Positions 1 to 12,231 of a DNA stretch of 64,000 bases are shown here, in pieces. A program made the translations under genes and the position numbers. Origin of the DNA: Deroplatys truncata (lineage: Eukaryota > Arthropoda > Insecta > Mantodea > Mantidae); the NCBI GenBank assembly GCA_030765065.1, contig CM060984.1:82795988-82859987 (forward strand), given 5' to 3'. Under the pieces are notes generated by a model. It was not told where the DNA came from, did not search any database, and worked only from the letters and a program-made list of their open reading frames with translations. Each line of letters starts with the position of its first letter. Position 1 is the first letter of the stretch.

Positions 1-28
1 ATATCGAGATGTCAAACTTATTGGTATT

Positions 29-913
29 ACTTTCTCTACTACGTACAGTAAGTAGGGGAAGTATTGCATTCCGCCCAAAAATTCGATACCGAGATTTCAC
101 CGGAAATACATGTTTTGAGACCTCCTGAATCCAAAAAAAGCATTTTTGGAAACATGTCCGTGTGTGTGTCTGTGTGTGTGTGTGTCTGTGTGTGTGTGTG
201 TCTGTGTGTCTGTGTGTGTGTGAACAGCATAACTCAAAAACGAACAGTCGGATAAACACCAAACTTGGTATTTAGGTTCAGTATCTTCCAGAGATGCGAC
301 ACGAAGGTTTTCAAGAAAATCCCCCCACCCCAGACTACCCTTTACATGGAACATTTTTCGAAAATTTTAATTTTCTCAAAAATGGCTCTAACGATTTTGA
401 TGAAAATATCATATGTTTAAGATAATATCATGAGAAATGAAATGTATATCTCGAATTTTCTGGGAATGTCTCCAAAAGTATTCTTCATTCTGAACGACTT
501 TTGCATAACTGGTAAACTATAAGAGATAGACAAAATTTTACTACACAAAAAATATAGATCGCGTTAAAATACACAACTTATGTCATATACATTTCTTTTG
601 TTGAGTGAACCGTTTTCGAGATATTGCTTGTTATTTCCTTAAATTTTGCAATACTTATACTTTTTCTCAAATTCGTTATTCATTTTTTTATGTCCTGGAC
701 ATGCAAAGAGAATGGAATGCGCCACATAGCAACCAGCGTTAAAATATTTGACTATCGCTTAAAAGCTACCATATTCCCCTTGCATCTACAAGAAAATTAC
801 CAATAAGATTGACATTTCGATATCTCGATTAACATGAAGCATATGGAGAATAGGCGTTTGTAAAATTAGATTGTACAAGAGTAGAGAAAGTCATGTGAGT
901 GTAACACATCAGA
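29..913 (+). mobile_element. HINE-like repeat, full copy
   Basis: Runs from ACTTTCTCTACT at 29 to ATCAGA at 913 followed by a T run. It has the TG microsatellite at about 160-220, then a long AT-rich body, then AGTAGAGAAAGT, then a hairpin with arms TCATGTG and CACATCA. It sits inside a minus-oriented copy: the host sequence breaks off at 28 and resumes in the T run at about 914-921, so the insertion point is a run of T. Confidence 0.8.
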
Positions 914-1681
914 TTTTTTTTCTTGTAGATGCAAGGGGAATATGGTAGCTTTTAAGCGATGGTCAAATATTTTAACGCTGGTTGCTATGCGGCGCATTCC
1001 ATTCTCTTTGCAAGTCCAGGACATAAAAAAATGAATAACGAATTTGAGAAAAAGTATAAGTATTGGAAAATTTAAGGGAATAACAAGCAATATCTCGAAA
1101 ACGGTTCACTCAACAAAAGAAATGTATATGACATAAGTTGTGTATTTTAACGAGATCTACATTTTTTGTGTAGTAAAAATTTGTCTATCTCTTATGGTTT
1201 ACAAGTTATGCAAAAGTCGTTCACAATGAAGAATACTTTTGGAGACATTCCCAGAAAATTCGAGATATACATTTCATTTCTCATGACATTATCTTAAACA
1301 TATGATATTTTAATCAAAATCGTTAGAGCCATTTTTGAGAAAATTAAAATTTTCGAAAAATGTTCCATGTAAAGGGTAGTCTGGGGTGGGGGGATTTTCT
1401 TGAAAACCTTCGTGTCGCATCTCTGGAAGATACTGAACCTAAATACCAAGTTTGGTGTTTATTCGACTGTTCGTTTTTGAGTTATGCTGTTCACACACAC
1501 ACAGACACACACACAGACACACACACACACAGACACACAGACACACACACGGACATGTTTCCAAAAATGCCTTTTTTGGATTCAGGAGGTCTCAAAACAT
1601 GTATTTCCGGTGAAATCTCGGTATCGAATTTTTGGGTGGAATGCAATACTTCCCCTACTTACTATACGTAGTAGAGAAAGT
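914..1681 (-). mobile_element. HINE-like repeat, right part of the interrupted host copy
   Basis: Minus-oriented copy ending in GTAGAGAAAGT at 1681. Its left part is at the window edge (1-28) and the plus copy at 29-913 splits it. Together the two copies form a near-palindrome of about 1.6 kb. The CA microsatellite at about 1494-1550 is the complement of the TG run of the other copy. Confidence 0.75.
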
Positions 1682-1686
1682 AAAAA

Positions 1687-2197
1687 TGAATAACGAATTC
1701 CCATTTGAGAAAATAAGTATTGAAAAATTTAAGCGAATAACAAGCAATATCTCGAAAATGGTTCACTCAACAAAAAAATGTATATGACATAAATTGTGTG
1801 TTTTAACGTGATCTACATTTTTTTATGTAGTAAAATTTTGTCTATCTCTTATGGTTTACCAGTTATGCAAAAGTCGTTCACAATGAAGAATACTTTTGGA
1901 GACATTCCCAGATAATTCAAGATATACATTTTATTTGTCATGAAAATATCTTAAACATATGATATTTTAATCAAAATCGTTAGAGCCATTTTTGAGAAAA
2001 TTAAAATTTTTGAAACATCTTCCATGTAAAGGGTAGTCTGGGGTGGGGGTATTTTCTTGAAAACCTTCGTGTCGCATCTCTGGAAGATACTGAACCTAAA
2101 TACCAAGTTTGGTGTTTATCCGACTGTTCGTTTCTGAGTTATGCTGTTCACAGACATACAGACACACAGACACACACACGGACATGTTTCTAAAAAA
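1687..2197 (-). mobile_element. HINE-like repeat, partial copy interrupted at its right end
   Basis: Begins in mid-element (…ATGAATAACGAATTC) directly after the A5 that ends the preceding copy. It stops in an A run (GTTTCTAAAAA). The next few bases of its consensus (TGCTTTTTTTGG) appear only at 3975-4022, so two full copies were inserted into it. The final piece ends near 4022, short of the usual terminus. Confidence 0.7.
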
Positions 2198-3083
2198 TCT
2201 GATGTGTTACACTCACATGACTTTCTCTACTCTTGTACAATCTAATTTTACAAACGCTTATTCTCCATATGCTTCATGTTAATCGAGATATCGAGATGTC
2301 AATCTTATTGGTAATTTTCTTTTAGATGCAAGGGAAATATGGTAGCTTTTAAGCGATAGTCAAATATTTTAACGGTGGTTGCTATGTGGCGCATTCCATT
2401 CTCTTTGCATGTCCAGAACATAAAAAAAATGAATAACGAATTTGAGAAAAAGTATAAGTATTGTAAAATTTAAGGAAATAACAAGCAATATCTCGAAAAC
2501 GGTTCACTCAACAAAAGAAATGTATATGACATAAGTTGTGTATTTTAACGCGATCTACATTTTTTGTGTAGTAAAATTTTGTCTATCTCTTATGGTTTAC
2601 CAGTTATGCAAAAGTCGTTCACAATGAAGAATACTTTTGGAGACATTCGCAGGAAATTCAAGATATACATTTTATTTGTCATAAAAATATCTTAAACATA
2701 TGATATTTTAATCAAAATCGTTAGAGCCATTTTTGAGAAAATTAAAATTTTCGAAAAATCTTCCATGTAAAGGGTAGTCTGGGGTGGGGGGATTTTCTTG
2801 AAAACCTTCGTGTCGCATCTCTGGAAGATACTGAACCTAAATACCAAGTTTGGTGCTTATCCGATTGTTCGTTTTTGAGTTATGCTGTTCACACACACAC
2901 AGACACACACACAGACACACACACACACACACAGACACACAGACACACACACGGACATGTTTCTAAAAATGCTTTTTTTGGATTCAGGAGGTCTCAAAAC
3001 GTGTATTTCCGGTGAAATCTCGGTATCGAATTTTTGGGTGGAATGCAATACTTTCCCTACTTACTATACGTAGTAGAGAAAGT
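2198..3083 (-). mobile_element. HINE-like repeat, full copy (first of a tandem pair)
   Basis: Full minus copy from TCTGATGTG at 2198 to GAGAAAGT at 3083. The CA microsatellite is at about 2890-2952. It is followed by AAAAA and immediately by the next copy in the same direction. Confidence 0.8.
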
Positions 3084-3088
3084 AAAAA

Positions 3089-3969
3089 TCTGATGTGTTA
3101 CACTCACATGACTTTCTCTACTCTTGTACAATCTATTTTTACAAACGCCTATTCTCCATATGCTTCATATTAATCGAGATATCGAGATGTCAATCTTATT
3201 TGTAATTTTCTTGTAGATGCAAGGGGAATATGGTAGCTTTTAAGCGATAGTCAAATATTTTAACGCTGGTTGCTATGTGGCGCATTCCATTCTCTTTGCA
3301 TGTCCAGGACATAAAAAAATGAATAACGAATTTGAGAAAAAGTATAAGTATTGCAAAATTTAAGGAAATAACAAGCAATATCTCGAAAACGGTTCACTCA
3401 ACAAAAGAAATGTATATGACATAAGTTGTGTATTTTAACGCGATCTATATTTTTTGTGTAGTAAAATTTTGTCTATCTCTTATAGTTTACCAGTTATGCA
3501 AAAGTCGTTCAGAATGAAGAATACTTTTGGAGACATTCCCAGAAAATTCGAGATATACATTTCATTTCTCATGATATTATCTTAAACATATGATATTTTC
3601 ATCAAAATCGTTAGAGCCATTTTTGAGAAAATTAAAATTTTCGAAAAATGTTCCATGTAAAGGGTAGTGTGGGGTGGGGGGATTTTCTTGAAAACCTTCG
3701 TGTCGCATCTCTGGAAGATACTGAACCTAAATACCAAGTTTGGTGTTTATCCGACTGTTCGTTTTTGAGTTATGCTGTTCACACACAGACACACAGACAC
3801 ACACACACACAGACACACACACACACAGACACACACACGGACATGTTTCCAAAAATGCTTTTTTTGGATTCAGGAGGTCTCAAAACATGTATTTCCGGTG
3901 AAATCTCGGTATCGAATTTTTGGGTGGAATGCAATACTTCCCCTACTTACTGTACGTAGTAGAGAAAGT
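3089..3969 (-). mobile_element. HINE-like repeat, full copy (second of a tandem pair)
   Basis: Full minus copy from TCTGATGTG to GAGAAAGT, then AAAAA, then the resumed host copy (3975-4022). It is very similar to its neighbour at 2198-3083, which suggests insertion at the A5 of an existing copy or rolling-circle production of a dimer. Confidence 0.8.
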
Positions 3970-3974
3970 AAAAA

Positions 3975-4022
3975 TGCTTTTTTTGGATTCAGGGGGTCTC
4001 AAAACATATATTTCCGGTGAAA
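3975..4022 (-). mobile_element. HINE-like repeat, right remnant of the interrupted host copy
   Basis: Continues the copy that breaks off at 2197: TGCTTTTTTTGGATTCAGG and onward to GGTGAAAT, then unrelated sequence. Confidence 0.65.
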
Positions 4023-5245
4023 TAAAAAACCTGTCATCTTGAGTTCCAGACCTGCGATGTCATTTCGTTCTCATTATGCGAATGGTACTCGTAGCGACAA
4101 AGAAGACCTTCAGAGGTGGGAACCACATTAGGCAGAACCATCACCATCACCACTACTACCATCATCTCTGCCATCTGAAAATATGGAGATAGTATAGACT
4201 GTCTTCTAAACGTATGGCAAAGTTTTCGATGTACAGAGCTTTTGATTTTTGTATTTAATTGCTTATTAACTTTTATATTTTGCCAAATATAATTGCATGT
4301 TCCTAAATTGTCCTCATATGAGTCTGAACTCTACTTACAACGCCGATACGAGCAAGAGTTTGGGCTCAGTATTTAGAACAAGATACAGGTATATTTCGAG
4401 AACGATTTCAAAATGGACTATAGACTATATTATGTTATCTGAAATGCTACGACAAACAAATTAAACAAACTAAAAACAACGGTTGTGTTATAATATGGAC
4501 AGGGAAAAATAATTAGTGAACTTCTTTCTACTTAAGGACGGCAGACGAGATTTAAATTTCTTGTGCATTTCATCATGGCATTAAAGTACACATCGGGAAA
4601 ACTGCGTTTCCTCTTTTTGCAATAATAACTTGTTTTCCTTGTGAGATAAACTCACAAATGTAGAAGAATCTATGTAAATCACAAGCGGCACTCCTTATGG
4701 GCGTAATTTTAGCAGATAACGAAAATTGTGCGCTTTGACAATCAAAAGGTGTACATGCAATATGTTTTATACGTTAGACTTGTTACAGGTGATACAGGTA
4801 AAAGCCTGCTGATAAAACAATACGCTTATCTGCTTAAGTGCCATCCAGTACAGGAATGTCTAATTTTCTGTAATAAAGAGTTGGCTGGTATATCCTTACC
4901 TATTCTCTGAATATTAAAAACTACAGCAAACATTCCCGTAGAAACATACGTCTGGAATAAATACAGACCTTAGAGAATATTTTAAACTACTGCTGCAGTA
5001 ATAGTCGAAGGGAGTAATTTATGGTAGCAAGCAGTTACTAAATGGCTGTCTTATAGCACCATACATAAACTAAATGTTTAGATGATAAGTCCTTATCTTC
5101 GTCCAGGTGAAAGTAACTATATTTTACTATTATTTTACTGAAAAAGAAAAGGCAAGACTCGCCATTTGAGTTCCAAAGAGTTACAAAGGGTGTTCAGATA
5201 GGGCCAAGCTTAAAGTTAAGTGTCATTCAAACTAGAAATAAAAAG
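4023..5245. other. Unassigned intergenic sequence
   Basis: No coding frame, RNA gene or repeat that I recognise. Short open frames here lack any family resemblance. A CAC/CAT-rich stretch lies at about 4139-4165. Confidence 0.5.
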
Positions 5246-5501
5246 TATGATGTGTTACATACACATGATTTTCTGTGCCCATTCTTCAATTAACTACTCT
5301 TATATCAGTTTTATTCCTCCATCTGCGTGCTTCATGTTAATCGAGAAAACATGTGTAGAAATGGGTTTATTACATATTTTCTTATAGGTACAATGGGAAT
5401 AGAGAAAATCAGTAGATTTAAGCGCTAGTCAAATTTTTTAAGAGCTGGTCGCTATGTGATGACTTTGAAATTCCGTTCTTTTTCATGACTAGTAGAAAAA
5501 A
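5246..5501 (-). mobile_element. HINE-like repeat, old partial copy
   Basis: Starts with a diverged TATGATGTGTTACAT motif and ACATGATTTTCT, and stops in an A run at about 5495-5501, where the next copy begins. Confidence 0.6.
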
Positions 5502-6106
5502 TCTGATGTGTTACATTCACTTGACTTTCTCTACTCTGGGTATAAAATTATTCTTACGAAAGTTTACTTTCCTATCTACTTTATTTTAATCGAGATAAAC
5601 CTTTCCGGATATAGCTGCATTACACATTTCGTTATAGATACAAATGTTTCAGAACTGGACGCTATAGGCTGCCTTCAAATTAAATGCTTACACTTTCCGT
5701 GACACCAGGAGAAACAGATGAAAATCGACAGGACTTTGAAAGACTGAGTATTGAACAATTCGAACTATTAGTAACGGATGATCAGTTTATCATACAGACG
5801 GAGATGAACACCTAAGCGTGAGTTTGAAGCCATCTGCTTGCCTGGCTAGAAGCCAAAGAAAATTTAGGGATATTAAGATATTTTAATCAAAATTGTTAGA
5901 TTCATTTTTAAAAAAATTGACATTTTCGAAAAGTTGCCCATATAATACGTAGTTTTGGGTGGGGGTGTTTTCTTGAAAATCTTCGTGTCACAGCCTTGGA
6001 AGATGCTGAATTTAAATACCAAGCTTGATATTTCACCGACTTATCGTTTTTTACTTATGCTGTTCACAAACAAATACGCACAGATATGGACCATTTTATA
6101 AAAAAA
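5502..6106 (-). mobile_element. HINE-like repeat, old copy
   Basis: Starts TCTGATGTGTTACATTCAC. It keeps the TTGTTCTTGAAAATCTTCGTGTC-like module near 5970 and an internally shortened body. It stops in an A run at 6100-6106, where a third copy begins, so three same-strand copies follow one another. Confidence 0.6.
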
Positions 6107-7053
6107 TCTTGTTACATTCACATGACTTTCTCTACCTACTATCTTTTATTTTTATGTAGTTTCAACAAAATATTCCTACGAAAGTTTATTTTTCCATATT
6201 CTTACATAACTGGTAAACTTAAAGCGATAGATGAAAACGTAGGTACTACGCAAAAAATGCAGACCTTTTAAGACACCCAATTTATTTTGAATAACTTTTT
6301 TCGTGGCATCAGCCATTTCCAAGGAATTCGTTATTAATAGTTCGATTTATTCAATAGTCATTCTTTTAAAGTGCTGTCGATTTTCAGCTGTTTCTCGGGA
6401 TGTCACGAAAAGAGTATAGAATTTTAAGGCCAGTGTATAACGTCCAGTTCTAAAACATTTGACTGTCGCCATTCCCTTTGTATCTATAACGAAATGTGTA
6501 AGACTTTGCAGAAATTGCCTTATTGCATATTTCCATGAAGGTGCAAGGGGTTTGGGGAAATTCAGTAGGCTTCCTCTTGAAAAAAGTATAAGTATTTGAA
6601 AGTTTAACTAATAACCAAGAATATCTCGGAAATGCTTAACGCTAACAAATATTTTGTTAGATTATTAGCTGCGTGTTTTACATTTTATATGTACTAAGAT
6701 TTTTTTCTTCTCTTACGGTTTAACAACTATACAAAAGTTCTGTTTCCAGAAAATTGTCATTAAATATTTTAAACATATAATGTTTTAATCAAAATCGTTA
6801 GGACTATCTTTTAAAAGATAAACAAATTCGCAAAATGTTTAATGTAAGGAGGAGTTTGGGGTGAGGGGATTTTTGAAAATCTTCCAGTCGAATTCCTGGA
6901 AGATACGGAACTTATATATAAAGTTGGTATTTAACCCACTTTTCGTTTTTTGATTATGCTGTTTACACACAAGGACACACAGACGTTTTTTTTAAAAATG
7001 CCTTTAGGTTTCAGGGGGCCTTAAAACATGCATTTCGGGGAAATCTCGAATTG
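6107..7053 (-). mobile_element. HINE-like repeat, old chimeric copy
   Basis: Begins TCTTGTTACATTCACATGACTTTCTC in minus orientation. From about 6204 to 6516 it reads in the opposite orientation, then returns to minus orientation to about 7053, where it ends short of the usual terminus. It therefore carries an internal inversion or a conversion tract. Confidence 0.55.
6204..6516 (+). repeat. Inverted patch, near-identical to 8818-9121
   Basis: Starts at CATAACTGGTAAACTTAAAG and matches 8818-9121 with about a dozen differences over roughly 300 bases by eye. The rest of the two copies is far more diverged. Both contain GGATGTCACGAAAAGAG and CCATTCCCTTTGTATCTATA. Confidence 0.7.
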
Positions 7054-7185
7054 TATAATTAAAATATAATCAGGCATAATACTGGTCCTCTGCCACATGT
7101 TTCTTTTCTGCAGTGATATCACAAATTAAAACACAAATAACAGTTGTATGATGGAAAACTTTATGCCAGCTCCTAAGCTTGAATG

Positions 7186-7610
7186 CGTTCGAACTATAAT
7201 ATGAAGATTTTCAACAAAATCCCATACTCCAAACTACCATTTACGTGGAAAGTTTTCATTATTTTTATATGCTAAAAATGGCTCAACGATTTTGATTGAA
7301 ACACCATATCTTTAAAATGTATGCGTTACATGGCGAATAAAACGTATGTATTTTTAATTTTCTAGGAATAGTCTGTGAAGTCATTCGGCAGGAATTTTTG
7401 TAATTTTGTGTAACTGGTAAATCACAAGAAATAGAAAAAACATTTACTGCACAGAAGATGTATATCCTAGCACAATTTATTTCAAATAACGTTTTTTTGT
7501 TGTGACAGCTATTTCCGAGGTATTCGTTGCTATTGATTGAATTTTTCTTGAAGTGTTTTCTACATCCAGTTGTTTCCTTTAAATAAACAACTCCTTCAAA
7601 ACCATCACAT
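7186..7610 (+). mobile_element. HINE-like repeat, old middle fragment
   Basis: Plus-oriented body modules are recognisable (GAAGATTTTCAACAAAATCCC, then AAAAATGGCTC, AACTGGTAAATCACAAG, ATTTCCGAGGTATTCGTTG). Neither terminus is visible. The 130 bases before it (7054-7185) are unassigned. Confidence 0.5.
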
Positions 7611-8369
7611 AATGACCTTTTTTGTTTTTTTTATTCTTTTTTTTTATTTGGGACTTGACTATCACGTTCACCCTACTGTATTCCTCTTGTACTTGCAACG
7701 TAATGGGAAATAAAACCATTTCTGTAAATGTTTATGTCGATTATCAAGAAGGAATAAAACAATACGTTTTTGCAGAAGGGTGGGTAGAGAAACTGTCTCG
7801 TTATAACACAATACATTCTATAAATGGGATAAACCGGCTCAAATAGTTTTTAATCTATGTTACATATGAACATTCATAACATGTCCATAGACCGCAAAAT
7901 ATTCGCGTCCATTTTAAAAAATTCTGGTAGCCAAATTAACGGAGAAAGAATTCCCATTTTTAATATGCAAAAAGTACAAACGATTCCCAGATTTTTTCAC
8001 ATTATTAGCTTTACACAGTTTTGGAAGTGTATATTTAAACTTTTTCAAGCGTGCTGCCGTTAATTTTGTTGCTAGAATATTTTAAAGTGAGAGGTATACT
8101 TTCTGTAGTCATTATACATACATACGTACATACATAATACTACATACATCCATGCATACATATACTAACATTACATTACATATGCAACATTCGTTCTAAA
8201 AATGAGATTTTTGACTTCAGGGTAGTCCATTATAACATTTATCAATGTTATACAAAATAGAAGATTACCATTACAAGTTTGGTTACAAATTTTATTATGT
8301 GTATAGATTTACATATTTAACTAGAAATCATCCAAGGTAAGATTAGCAATGCCATTTCGTTTACGGCTT
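7611..8369. other. Unassigned sequence with a CATA-rich simple repeat
   Basis: A T-rich run at 7618-7650 and a degenerate CATA repeat at about 8115-8165. No supported gene; the short open frames are low-complexity or unremarkable. Confidence 0.5.
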
Positions 8370-9252
8370 TGATTACTATACTACATATAGAAATTAGGCG
8401 AAATATTGTATTCCATCCAAAAATTCGATGGCGAGATTTCACCGGACATGTTATGTTTTGAAGCCTGCTGAATCCAAAAAAGCATTCTTAGAAAAAAAAA
8501 GATCGTCAGCTTGTGTGTGTGTATGTGTATGTGAAGAGTATAACGCAAAACGAAGAGTCGAATAAATACCAAACTTGGTACTTAAGTTAAATATCTTCAT
8601 GAGTTGCGACAAGAAGATTTTCAAGTAAATCCCTCCTCCCAAACTACCTTTACATGGAACATTTTTCGAAATTATTAATTTTCTAAAAAATGGCTCTAAA
8701 GATTTTGATAAAAATATAATATGCTTCAGATGTTTACATGAAAAATAAAATGTATATTTTGAATTTTCTAGGAATGGCCTATGAAGTCCTCTTCATTCGA
8801 AAGTAGTTTTGTATAGTCTTGCATAACTGGTAAACTTAAAGCGATAGATGAAAACGCAGGCACTACGCAAAAAATGTAGACCATTTAAGACACCCAATTT
8901 ATTTTGAATAACTTTTTTCGTGGCATCAGCCATTTCCAAGACATTCGTTATTAATAGTTCGATTTATTCAATAGTCATTCTTTTAAAGTCCTGTCGATTT
9001 TCAGCTGTTTCTTGGGATGTCACGAAAAGAGTATAGAATTTTAAGGCCGGCGTATAACGTCCAGTTCTAAAACATTTGACTGTCGCCATTCCCTTTGTAT
9101 CTATAAGGAAATGTGTAATGCAGTCACTTCCGAAAGGTTTATCTCGATTAAAATGAAACAGTTACGAAAATAAGCTTTAGTGAGAATAATAACTTGTATA
9201 TCCACTTATAAGCGATACAGGGTAGAGAAGATAATTTGAATGTAACACAGAA
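8370..9252 (+). mobile_element. HINE-like repeat, old near-full copy
   Basis: Diverged left end (TACTATACTACATATAG), a short TG/TA tract near 8513-8530, the patch shared with 6204-6516 in its second half, and a diverged right end (GTAGAGAAGATAATTTGAATGTAACACAGA). A plus copy follows directly. Confidence 0.65.
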
Positions 9253-9256
9253 TTTT

Positions 9257-9376
9257 ACTTTCCCTACTACGTATACTAAGTAGGGGAAGTATTGTATTCC
9301 ACCCAAAAATTCGATACCGAGATTTATATATGTTTTGAGACCCCCTGAATCCAAATAAAGCAATTTTGGAAACATG

Positions 9377-9420
<44 letters not shown>

Positions 9421-10167
9421 TGTCTGTGAACAGCATAACTCAGAAACGAACAGTCGGATAAACTCCAAACTTGCTATTTAGGTTCAGTATCTTCCAGAGA
9501 TGCGACACGAAGGTTTTCAAGAAAATCCCCCCACCCCAGAATACCCTTTACACGTAAGATTTTTCGAAAATTTTAATTTTCTCAAAAATGGCTCTAACGA
9601 TTTTGATTAAAATATTATATGTTTAAGATATTTTCAGGACAAATAAAATGGATATCTTGAATTTTATGGGAGTGTCTCCAAAAGTATTTTTCATTGTGAA
9701 CGACTTTTGCATAACTGGTAAACCATAAGAAATAGACAAAATTTTACTACACAAAAAATGTAGATCGCGTTAAAATGCACAATTTATGTCATATACATTT
9801 TTTCTGTTGAGTGAACCATTTTCGAGATATTGCTTGTTATTCCCTTAAATTTTTCAATAATTTTCTCAAATGGGAATTCGTTATTCATTTTTTTTGTCTT
9901 GGATATGCAAAGAGTATTAATCTGTGGCAAAGGGAATGGTGCTGCACCTAGCAACCAGCTATTAAGAGATATGTATGTACCTAAAGGCTGTTGTATTTCT
10001 ATATTGCCCTTGTAAATATATATTCCCCTTGCATCTACAAGAAAATTAGCAATAAGATAGAGTCTGCAAATGTTTATCTCGATTAACATGAAGTAGATGG
10101 AGAATAAGCGTTTGTAAAAATAGTTTGTACAAGAGTAGAGAAAGTCATGTGAGTGTAACACATCAGA
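9257..10167 (+). mobile_element. HINE-like repeat, full copy of the longer subfamily
   Basis: Runs from ACTTTCCCTACTACGTA to CACATCAGA, with a TG tract at 9380-9418. It carries the subfamily segment with GTGCTGCACCTAGCAACC and an ATATATTCCCCTTGCATC tail that the copies at 29-3969 lack. It joins the older copy on its left head-to-tail through TTTT. Confidence 0.8.
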
Positions 10168-11075
10168 TTTTTTCAGTCTGATTCTACCTTCCCTAAGATC
10201 AAAATTAACTAGTGGTTGGAGGGAAAACTTCAAGCGCGACAGACACAAAGGTTTTATGATTCCACGTGATGTTTAGTAGAGCGCACACATGTAGAGTCTG
10301 ACCGCAACAGAGCCTTACATCCACGAATCTCGTAAGGCTTCAGGAGACTTAGTGCAAGCTGATAGAATCACGTGCACACGTGTGTTAAAATAAATAGCAA
10401 GTAAGCATTCAGCATTTATAGGCACATTGCTGGTGTAACGGAAATCTTTCCAAAGGTTGTTATTCGAGAAAAGCAAGCCACGTAAGGCGAGTAACTTTAA
10501 ATAATAGTGTTGTACGTGTATAAGGCAATATAGAGGTATACACATAATATACATAGGTTAATGAGGGGAACAAGGAAGTGTAAGTACCTTTCTCCCGTAT
10601 TTCTTACAATTTTAGATAAATTGTTTTATTCTGAAGCCTGAAGCTAATAACTTATCCATTGAGAGGAAGAGAGCATTACTCAACTGTTAATATTAATGCT
10701 GTTGACGGAAATTAACGCAAAACCTCAGAAAATTTGGGTACTTGTTCCAACCTATAGATATTACTAATCACCACCAATTTTAAAACTTGTATCATAAATG
10801 GTATTGGTAAATTAAACTAATTGTGTAATTAGTTAATATGCTATAAAAATGTGATTTTGTGAAAACGTATCTTAAAATAACGAGTAAATAAATGTGAAAT
10901 ACATACCTCATTTAAAAAGCTTTTTGAATTATGAATTTTTCATTCTTAGGAAGAAAAGGTCTGATACATTCCCAAGACTTTTTCTAACAACGACAAGTTT
11001 ACATATTAGTGTATTGCACTATTCATGTAAAAAGTGATTCTTCTATCCTCGCTACGTTACTCATGATATATATTT
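10168..11075. other. Unassigned intergenic sequence
   Basis: No recognised gene or repeat; AT-rich throughout. Confidence 0.5.
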
Positions 11076-11820
11076 ACTTTCTCTTCGCGTACTTAGCAGC
11101 TAGAGAAACTATTGCATTCCAACCAAAAGTTCGATTTCGAGATTTCACCTGAAATGCATATTTCAAGGCCACTGAACCAAAACAGTCCCCATCCCAAACT
11201 ATCCTTTACATGGTAATTTTGGTTATCTGTTATTTTCTCAAATATAGTTCATAAGGATTTTGATTAAAATATCGCATATTTAAGATATTTGCATGCCTAA
11301 TAAAATGTATATCTTGAATTTTCTAAAAATAGCCTTTGAAGTCTCTTTCTTCATTTGCAATAAATTTTACATAATTTTGTATTACTGTAAATCATAACCG
11401 ATAGACAAAAAGCTTACTACACAAAGAGTTTAGGTCTCTTTAAAACACACAGTTACTTAAAATATCTTTTTTGTGTAGCATCAGCCATTTCCGAGATATC
11501 CGTTGGCATTGTTTGAAGTTTTCAATGCTATGTCATTTTGAAGTGCTGCCACCATTCGGTTATTTCTTACGATGCCATGGGAAGATTATAAAATTTCATG
11601 GCCAGTATTTAGCGGTCCGTTTTTAAACATTTGGCTATCGCGTCTCCTTAAATCCGCGTTGTGCCTACAACGGAATGTGTAATGCAACCATTTTAGCGAA
11701 CGTTTGTCCGGAATAACACAAAGTAGATAGAAACATAAAGCCTTTGTAAGTATGGATTGCAGAAGAGATATAAAAATGTAGGTTAGGGGTAGAGAAAGTT
11801 ATTGAGTATAATGCATACAA
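11076..11820 (+). mobile_element. HINE-like repeat, old copy
   Basis: Left end ACTTTCTCTTCGCGTACTTA, right end GGTAGAGAAAGTTATTGAG followed by a decayed hairpin and TTTTT. It lacks the microsatellite and the segment around it. Confidence 0.65.
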
Positions 11821-11915
11821 TTTTTACCTAAGAGTTTTTTTGAAATCAAGGAAGAAGGTTTTGCGAAACACATTCAAATAAAGTTCTAGTGATAGAAAGG
11901 AAGCTATAGGAAGAA

Positions 11916-12231
11916 GGTGTTGTCTCTCATGTATCCCAGTTATAACCGAGGCTGTTTCCTCGGCGACAGGCGTTTTCGTTTGCTTTCAGATTTATTGCAG
12001 CATTCACTTATGCTTTTTCGGCACAAAATGCTCGTTTCGCGAACAATTAGGACGCTTAGACCTAAGCCATAAATGGCACTCCATTTGGTCGAATGCAAAG
12101 ACATCTAGTTAATAGCCTGAAAAGAATTTAGGAAATTCTATTATGATCTAATTTCAGCATCGTCTTTGAGTTCAGCTGCCGCAGTCAGTGAGAACGAAGA
12201 GAGGTTTGCTTCGTTATGAGGAGACAACACC
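11916..12231. mobile_element. Candidate MITE with terminal inverted repeats
   Basis: GGTGTTGTCTCTCAT at 11916-11930 faces ATGAGGAGACAACACC at 12216-12231. The arms are inverted and match except for one extra base. The 316-bp span has no coding capacity. No clear target duplication is visible, so the superfamily is open. Confidence 0.4.

Noticed and set aside
1360-1671. Recurrent open frame of about 100 codons in many HINE-like copies (MFHVKGSLGWGDFLENL…)
   Set aside because: It runs through the CA microsatellite, and its reading frame changes with microsatellite length between copies (for example 2857-3073). There is no sign of selection for coding, so it is a by-product.
1-4022. Interpretation of the 0.9-kb repeat as a satellite array
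   Set aside because: Copies occur singly in unrelated flanks (31789-32695), in both orientations and nested in T runs. This fits a mobile element.
4728-4910. 60-codon plus-strand frame with TGDTGKSLLIK, resembling a P-loop
   Set aside because: The motif lacks the rest of any P-loop fold, the frame is short and the surroundings are non-coding; chance resemblance.
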